From contig NW_008711162.1 of the NCBI RefSeq assembly GCF_000327385.1, positions 820,068 to 884,067 of the forward strand: a stretch of DNA of 64,000 nt, in the 5' to 3' direction. Below the pieces are notes generated by a model. That model was given only the letters and a program-made list of their open reading frames with translations. It had not been told where the DNA came from and did not search any database. The translations under genes were made by a program, and so were the position numbers. Shown piece by piece: positions 58,601 to 64,000 of this stretch. How positions within the stretch are numbered: the first letter of the stretch is position 1; every line of letters begins with the position of its first letter. Source of the stretch: Lottia gigantea. Lineage: Eukaryota; Mollusca; Gastropoda; Lottiidae.

Positions 58601-61600
58601 AAGATGTCACTGACATCACATGGTAACAGCACTTTGCTTGAGTCTGACACATAATTAAGTGGCCTGTATAGCAGATGCCACTGTTAAAAGGGTTAAAGCT
58701 AAATTGTATTTCTGTCAAGTCCTAGGTTGGAAAAGCAAAAATATAACTCTGGTCAGACAAGGTTGACAAATACACCGAGATCAACAGCCCTAAAACCTAC
58801 CTGGTCAATAAAAGATAAATGACGTTTAATAGCCTCTTCATATTCATCTTTCTGTACATCTAATCTTTTAGACATTTCTTTTTCTGTTTCTTTAGCATGT
58901 CTTACTGTTAACTCTCGTTGTTGATTCTACATCAAAATAAACAAAAACATACACTATCATAAAATACAGGATAAATATAATCAAAATGATCATCAAATTC
59001 AGGATAAATATAATCAAAATTATCATAAAATATGGGATAAATATAATCAAAATTATCACAAAATACAGGATAAATGTAATCAAAATTATCATAAAATACG
59101 GGATAAACATAATCAAAATTATCACAAAATACAGGTTAAATATAATCAAAATTATCATCAATTACAGGATAAATATAATCAAAATGATCATCAAATACAG
59201 GATAAATATAATCAAAATGATTATAAAATACGGGATAAATATAATCAAAATTATCATAACATACAGGATAAATATATTCAAAATTATCAATAAATACAGG
59301 ATAAATATAATCAAAATTATCAAAATACTGCCAAAATTATCATATAATATGCGTCAAAATTATCAAAATTGTAATGAAATATAGAATAAATATAATCAAA
59401 ACCATAAATAGGTAATTTTTTTAATAATTACATGTTTTTCAAAGCTTTTAATTTTTTGAATTTTCTCAATAATTTTACATTAAGCTAAGAAAAGTAGGTT
59501 ACTTACCAATGCTTTCTGTAACATGGTTACAGTCCTACGTTTTTCATCTAATTCTAATCGTTGTGATAGTACTGTATTAGTAACTTCACTAGCTGTAGCC
59601 TGGGCTTGTTCTAGTTGTACTAATTCTTCAGGATCAGGTACTAATAATGCTGGTTTACCTAGGTCTTCATTTATCTTATTTAACTCCTAAAAGGTTCAAT
59701 ATAACTTGCATGAGGCACAGCACAGGCTTAAAATTCTGGATTGTATTTCACAGAGGGGTACACCAGTGCACTAGGCCTACTGATAGATACCAAACAAGAT
59801 AAATTTTAAAGAATGCACCATACCAAGTGGCAGATCTGGTTGTATTTCTCTTTTTAATTTCCAATATGTTCATGTATGTTGCAATGTAGGCTACATATAA
59901 AGACGAGAAACCCTCTTTAAAATATCTCCAGTGAGAGGTTTGGGAATAGTTTTACTCTTGGCAAGACAGCTCAGAAAGCTATCAGATTAAAGTGCTAAAT
60001 TGCTTTTGGTTTGAAATTCAAACACTGAAACTTTCTGATGCAAGGGTTAGTGCTTAGCCACTGCCACTTAAAGGGATACTACGTCTTACATAAAATTTTA
60101 AAATTTTAAACTTGGCCAAGTCATAAATAACATAACAGGATCCTTATATAATCCGATAAATCCAAAAAACTTAATAAAAATGCAATTATCTATTGAAAAA
60201 CACTTAATATTATGATTAAGCGTTTTTCAATAATGACTTAGTTTTATGAATATTCCTATTTTCTAGATTTTACAGGGATTCTGTTGTAACTTTATTACAC
60301 CAGGTAAGTTCACTGATGAATATATACTTATAGCGACCATTCTTGAGAATTAAATTTTATGTTCATTCTAAGACGTAGTATCACTTTAAAGGTTTTGGCA
60401 TCTGACATGTTTGTACCTTGACAACAACTGCTTTTACTAACTTTTCTCACAAATTTTAATTTTGTTACAACAAGCACAATGACTACACTGAAAACAATAT
60501 ACTGACATCATACTTACTGAATCTATAACACTAATTCTATCACTAACTTGAACTTCATCTAAAAATGATATGATACTCTTTAGCTTATCATCGGTTAGAA
60601 AACCTGACTTATCTAAATCATCTTTTCTACCTAGTCTAGATAGATTCTCAGCTGTTAAATTAGACTCTTTACCATCTTCTGATGTTAACTCATCCACTGT
60701 AACAAAAAAACGTGTATCTTTGTATTGTTATGGGCAAATAAACTTAAAGGGACAGATGCGCCATATTTTTTACCAATCGTACCTTTGTCTCAGAACCAGG
60801 AATATTTTACCTAAGCCTATCAGTAATAGTGTTAACGGCTCATCATCGAAATTTGAGTCTTCAAATTCATGTGTGTCCAGAATTATCCGAGTCGTCATTT
60901 CTTGAGACACTGTCATACATAAAAAAGACATCTTTAGAAATAGAAAATTTCTAGTTTGAGGTATTTTGAAGGAATTTTGCGATTTTCTAGTACTTATGAG
61001 GACTATTTAAGCATGTCTTATACCCAAACAACCTATGAAAATGGCAAATCTGTTACTTTTCTTTTCCCTTTTCTAAAGGGGTTTTCTACACTGTTTGTAT
61101 TGCAACACAGACAGCATCCATTTGCACGATGAGACATCCGTGGTTCTTGCAATTCAACTGAAACTAAACATAACAGATCAGAAAATGCTGATAAGCGCCA
61201 CAAATAGCTGAGTTCCATCAGTGGAGAAAGCAAAAAATCTATATAACAAAATAATCATGTCAACTAGGGCTTGGTATCGATTATAAAATTGAGATTAATT
61301 ATCGCTGGCAGACTACTGATCAATAATCGATTAATAATCAAAATAATTCATTTGAGAAACCCTGTAAATACTAAATTAAAAACATGCCAAAATTCTTGAT
61401 TTTATGGGTTATTTCCGCATCATAGATAATCAATAATCAAAATTATAAATTCCTAGCAACGATAATCGATTATTTCAATCATTTTACCCAGCCTAAATGT
61501 CAACTTTTTCCAATTTTATAAAAATTTAAGAATAAAAGGATTCTTACACCAAGTGTTTCGTTTTCTCTCTGGACGTGGAGTCTCTAGATGTTCATCTGCT

Positions 61601-64000
61601 TCTAGTTTTCTCAATGTATCAAATAAATCATTTAATGTACTATGTGCACTGACATGACTGGAGCTCTTTTTATTTCTAGGTGTAATATTATCACCATCCT
61701 CCTTCCCTCCACTACCAGTAGTTTTACGTGATCTGGGTGAGAATGGACCAGACTAAAATGGAAAAAAATAGTTTTTTGAACTTCTCTGCACCATATTGGG
61801 TTAGTAGAAGAAGCAGGCAACACTATGCACTGTGCAATACGAAAGGAAAGGACAATGTCATTTCTTATATCAATTTCCAACTGTCAAGGGATCTTTATTT
61901 TACATAGCTTTCACAGTAAGGGCCTTGAGTTATTGGTATATTTTTTTTTTCGATGACACATTTACCTACTAAGTCTCCGTGTCGTACATCAGTAACAGGG
62001 AGGAACTGGGTTTGAAAATAAGAGGGTACTATCTTGAACAATGAGATAGAACATTGGACCATAAGATTAAAAAAATGAAACGTGCAATGCCATGCAGTGT
62101 GCCTGCTTTTTTTATTTCCAACGGTCGTGGCATCGTTAACGTGCACAGCCTGTAGCACACGGTACCTTGGTTTATTGTTCCATCCGAAGGACTAGACACT
62201 TTTTCCATGTCAGCCCGGACCATCAGATTAGCAAACTTCAAATTCGCTGAGTCATTGCAACACCATTGTCCCATCCTACATAAAATCGAGACAATGAACA
62301 TGAATTGAAAAAATCAAATTTTTCAAAAAAATTCCATCAGATCAGCTAGAATGCTTATAAAATTTTTCCAATGAAAAAATTTACATCAGACCTATAATAT
62401 AGTACCTGAAATATTTCATCTACAACAGAGCTAATATCACCATTGGTTAAAGTTTCTTCTGTCTTTTCTGTACGACTAGATGAAGGCTGATCAGGAGAGA
62501 TAGGATTTCTAGGGGATATCTTTTTCTTGCCATTTAAACTAGTCTTTGATGGTGTTTTCCTTAATTTACCATTAGCTTGTAAATACGAAATTTCTTCTTC
62601 TGCTTTCTTCTTAACATCTTCCTTCTTTTCTTCTCTTTTCCTTCGTAGATCCTTGAAATGAAATGAAATAAAGTTTTACATCGACATTGGGCTAATGATA
62701 ACAGGCAACTCCATGCAGTGTGCAATAAAGGACATCTTGCCAAGACAACATTAATTAGCCTACTCTATTAGGATTTCCAACACAGGGTCAGAATTTATTG
62801 AGAGAATTGACTTGTCAATGTAAACTTCACAGCTGCATAGAAGCTAGCATTACTGACGGGGATGCTGGGATGAAAGATAGCTTGCCAGACAAGGTAACGT
62901 ATGACCACTACCAGCTGTCAGAAATGATAACAAAGTCTGTAGTGGTTTAATATGTGAATCCAATCTTCTGATTTTTACTAATTTCAAGCTTTACTGAGAT
63001 CTCATACATAGTTTCATCAAGATCGGATTAAAAATGTAGTCTCTATCAGGCCTGAACACATGTTGCACAATATAGCTAATAGAGTGAAACATCAAGTCAG
63101 ACACGATATTTCGGTGAAAAATTATCCGATCTCCACGAAAATCGATAGGGATCATCTTCATAATGACATTGACACACAAAATCAAAATAATCTGTAAAGA
63201 ATTGTAGCCTGTAAAGTGAGCACAAACCAAATATGAACGGACGGACGGATGGACGGACCAACAGTGATTACAATATATGCCCATCTTATGTGTGGGCGTA
63301 TAAAAATACAAGGGTGTCACCTAAAGCTAGGTCAGTATCAGTTTGTAAATGCTTCAAATACAGTTATAAAACATCCTTAATCAATATTGTAAATATCATA
63401 ACAATAGTTAATCGAAATTAAGTAAACTATTCCAGTCTTTGTATAGAAGTGTCAACACCAGCAAAAAAATATCTTCTTGTACCTGTATAGCTTGTTGTCT
63501 AGTCTGTCTTGCCTTATCTTCTCTTATTTTCTTTCGTTCTTCTCTTTTCCTTTCTTCAATTTCTTTTTCTGTTAAAGATAAGTGCACATCCTGTTTCCTT
63601 TCCTCCATTTTGTCATGATGTTTCTGTGTGAGCAGACGGCGAACAGCTGCCTCACTTGCCTTCTTTCTAGTATCGTGACGTCTGTACCACTTCTGAATCT
63701 TAGTGGCAGCCATGTTTAATGACTGAATGTAATCTTCTGCTACATTCAGTCCTACTTGTTTGCCAGAAATCCTTTCTTGATTTACAGGAGCTTTTTTGAT
63801 ATTTTGGTATGATTTTTCAATTTTTGGTTGAAGAGCTTTATTTCGTGGGGATGTCATATTATTGGCAATGCTACTGTTGACATTGAGTGGTTGCCGTGGC
63901 GATAAGTTTGAAGTACTGACATCCTCAGACGAGTTGTTTTTGTTAACGCCAGACAACTGATTTTGGAGGGTTTGTAGTTTGTTAATAGAGCGTGAAAGAG
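52698..64000 (-). CDS. CEP131: CEP131/AZI1 homologue, 14 exons in the window, 5' end missing
   Basis: Centriolar satellite protein required for cilium formation. Exons in transcript order: 64000-63483, 62651-62406, 61752-61548, 60696-60518, 59686-59507, 58926-58801, 58180-57977, 57603-57386, 56778-56553, 55981-55758, 54964-54880, 54514-54428, 54141-53924, 52842-52698. All junctions keep phase; about 952 codons are covered. The frame is open to the window edge, so the N-terminus is outside (an apparent start near 63956 is a TTG). Recognition: an IQ motif (AATKIQKWYRRHDTRKK), SLTADNL-like TAENLSRLGRK with SIISFLDEVQ, TVKGLEPEIQRLIAKHK, IHDAELLQADERAAQRY, RKDRDKEIELVISRLEEDA, and the C-terminal KRADHLEGLLEQQR; the human protein has near-identical blocks in this order. 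The C-terminal two thirds are coiled coil. It converges on the SerRS-like gene. Confidence 0.95.
52952..53273. mobile_element. MITE family A, complete, last CEP131 intron
   Basis: TTAAAGAGATTGTAAAGAGG to CTCTTTACAATCCTTTTAA. The central region differs from other copies (TCACTAGAGGGGAGCTACCAG to CACCTCTAGTGA), forming its own small palindrome. Confidence 0.8.
55213..55622 (+). repeat. Dispersed repeat ending in a GTGTATAAAAAC tail, CEP131 intron
   Basis: Starts near AAGATAGCTTGCCAGGCAAG and ends CAGACAGACAGACGTGGGTG plus TATAAAAAC. The start and end words recur at 62870-63305. Within it, GTCAAGAATTGTGCCTTCTA and GTCAAGAATCGTGTCTTCTA form an internal duplication. It gives a 162-codon open frame that is not a gene. 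Confidence 0.6.
58254..58400 (+). mobile_element. SINE-like repeat fragment, CEP131 intron
   Basis: TTGAAATGGAGTTTTACATCC and GTACAATGAGGGAAATTCTG match phrases of the SINE-like copies elsewhere. It is short and diverged. Confidence 0.4.
58528..58698. mobile_element. Short MITE, possible relative of 34388-34571
   Basis: TTAATCCTTTGAAAACTGAG at the left and GTTAAAAGGGTTAA at the right resemble the ends of the HID1 intron 4 element. The interior is diverged. Confidence 0.45.
58955..59325. repeat. 33-bp minisatellite next to a CEP131 acceptor
   Basis: About eleven units of AGGATAAATATAATCAAAAT plus TATCATAAAATAC (33 bp). The period is a multiple of three, so both strands show open frames that are artefacts. 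On the transcribed minus strand the array lies 28 bp upstream of the 3' splice site of exon 58926-58801. Confidence 0.88.
60068..60389 (+). mobile_element. MITE family C, complete, CEP131 intron
   Basis: TTAAAGGGATACTACGTCTTA to TAAGACGTAGTATCACTTTAA, flanked by TTAA. The best-matching pair of ends for family C. Confidence 0.82.
60744..61060 (+). mobile_element. MITE family B, CEP131 intron
   Basis: TTAAAGGGACAGATGCGCCA at the left and GAAAATGGCAAATCTGTTAC at the right, with the usual interior phrases (TCAGTAATAGTGTTAACGGC, GTGTGTCCAGAATTATCCGA). Confidence 0.78.
61065..61245. mobile_element. Possible eroded family A copy
   Basis: CTAAAGGGGTTTTCTACACTG, CAGCATCCATTTGCACGATG and CCGTGGTTCTTGCAATTCAAC follow the left-arm order of family A with many changes. 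The right arm is absent. Confidence 0.4.
61255..61505. repeat. AT-rich repeat with ATCGATTA words
   Basis: GGGCTTGGTATCGATTATAA at the left and CGATAATCGATTATTTCAATC with ACCCAGCC at the right give loosely inverted ends. Multiple AATAATC words lie between. Class unknown. Confidence 0.4.
61770..62235 (-). mobile_element. Two adjacent SINE-like repeats, reverse, CEP131 intron
   Basis: Copy one (about 61785-61930) has CTTCTCTGCACCATATTGGG and CCAACTGTCAAGGGATCTTT. Copy two (about 62045-62235) has GTGCAATGCCATGCAGTGTG, CCAACGGTCGTGGCATCGTTA and CTAGACACTTTTTCCATGTCA. These phrases also occur together at 12130-12340. Confidence 0.55.
62650..62780 (-). mobile_element. SINE tail fragment, CEP131 intron
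   Basis: TGGGCTAATGATAACAGGCA, CTCCATGCAGTGTGCAATAA and CTTGCCAAGACAACATTAA are the reverse of the SINE tail. It starts directly at the acceptor of exon 62651-62406. Confidence 0.5.
62870..63305 (+). repeat. Dispersed repeat ending GACGGACGGATGG...GTGGGCGTATAAAAA
   Basis: AAGATAGCTTGCCAGACAAG opens it, CATAGTTTCATCAAGATCGG lies inside, and GGACGGACGGATGGACGG followed by TGTGGGCGTATAAAAA closes it. Same group as 55213-55622. Such tails are common in molluscan genomes; the class is not resolved here. Confidence 0.6.
63483..64000 (-). other. CEP131: CEP131 exon with IQ motif, cut by the window edge
   Basis: Contains a Ser/Asn-rich region, then NMAATKIQKWYRRHDTRKKA, the calmodulin-binding IQ motif, followed by a basic/acidic helix (EERKREERKKIREDKARQTR). 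The donor GTACAAG follows at 63482. Upstream codons stay open to the edge. Confidence 0.9.

Noticed and set aside
58892-59384. Open frames of 89 and 132 codons rich in Ile, Lys and Tyr
   Set aside because: By-products of a 33-bp tandem repeat in a CEP131 intron.
63956-63956. Apparent CEP131 start codon near the window edge
   Set aside because: The codon is TTG, and the frame stays open to the edge, so the true N-terminus is outside.

Overview
The window is AT-rich eukaryotic nuclear DNA. Three genes are split into many short exons with clean GT-AG junctions, one gene is intronless, and the introns are packed with short inverted-repeat transposons, SINE-like repeats and minisatellites. The gene set and the repeat style (TTAA-flanked MITEs, a repeat ending in GACGGACGGAC...GGGCGTATA) fit a lophotrochozoan invertebrate, most likely a mollusc. 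That placement is inference.

Layout: (1) 1-2627, upstream DNA with transposon remnants and a strong hairpin. (2) 2678-27360, plus strand, a 26-exon lysosomal-type alpha-mannosidase (GH38, MAN2B1-like), predicted at 1110 residues with intact catalytic motifs. It has an unusual N-terminal hydrophobic anchor and a possible alternative last exon at 28031-28185 that encodes a membrane helix. (3) 30910-44186, plus strand, a 20-exon HID1 homologue (824 residues), closely matching the vertebrate protein. (4) 47172-48608, plus strand, an intronless 478-codon seryl-tRNA-synthetase-like mitochondrial protein whose class II motifs are degenerate (SLIMP-like). (5) 52698-64000, minus strand, 14 exons of a CEP131/AZI1 homologue; its 5' end lies beyond the window. 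Genes 2-4 point the same way and gene 5 converges on gene 4. No operon-like logic links them: lysosomal or secretory glycan trimming, dense-core vesicle/trans-Golgi trafficking, mitochondrial maintenance and centriolar satellites.

The accessory DNA is the most unusual part. At least three MITE families (here A, B and C) share TTAA flanks and an AGGGA terminus, and many copies are recognisable; family D shares the TTAA but not that terminus. A separate 1.7 kb transposon with a perfect 9-bp target duplication sits in the alpha-mannosidase gene and carries a satellite array that flips orientation. Tandem arrays lie immediately upstream of 3' splice sites in five introns across three genes and both strands. 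There are three compact single hairpins that could be small MITEs or pre-miRNA-like structures. An assembly gap of 118 N lies inside an inverted repeat.

All exon boundaries were read by eye from splice signals, reading phase and remembered protein families; no alignment or expression data were available.
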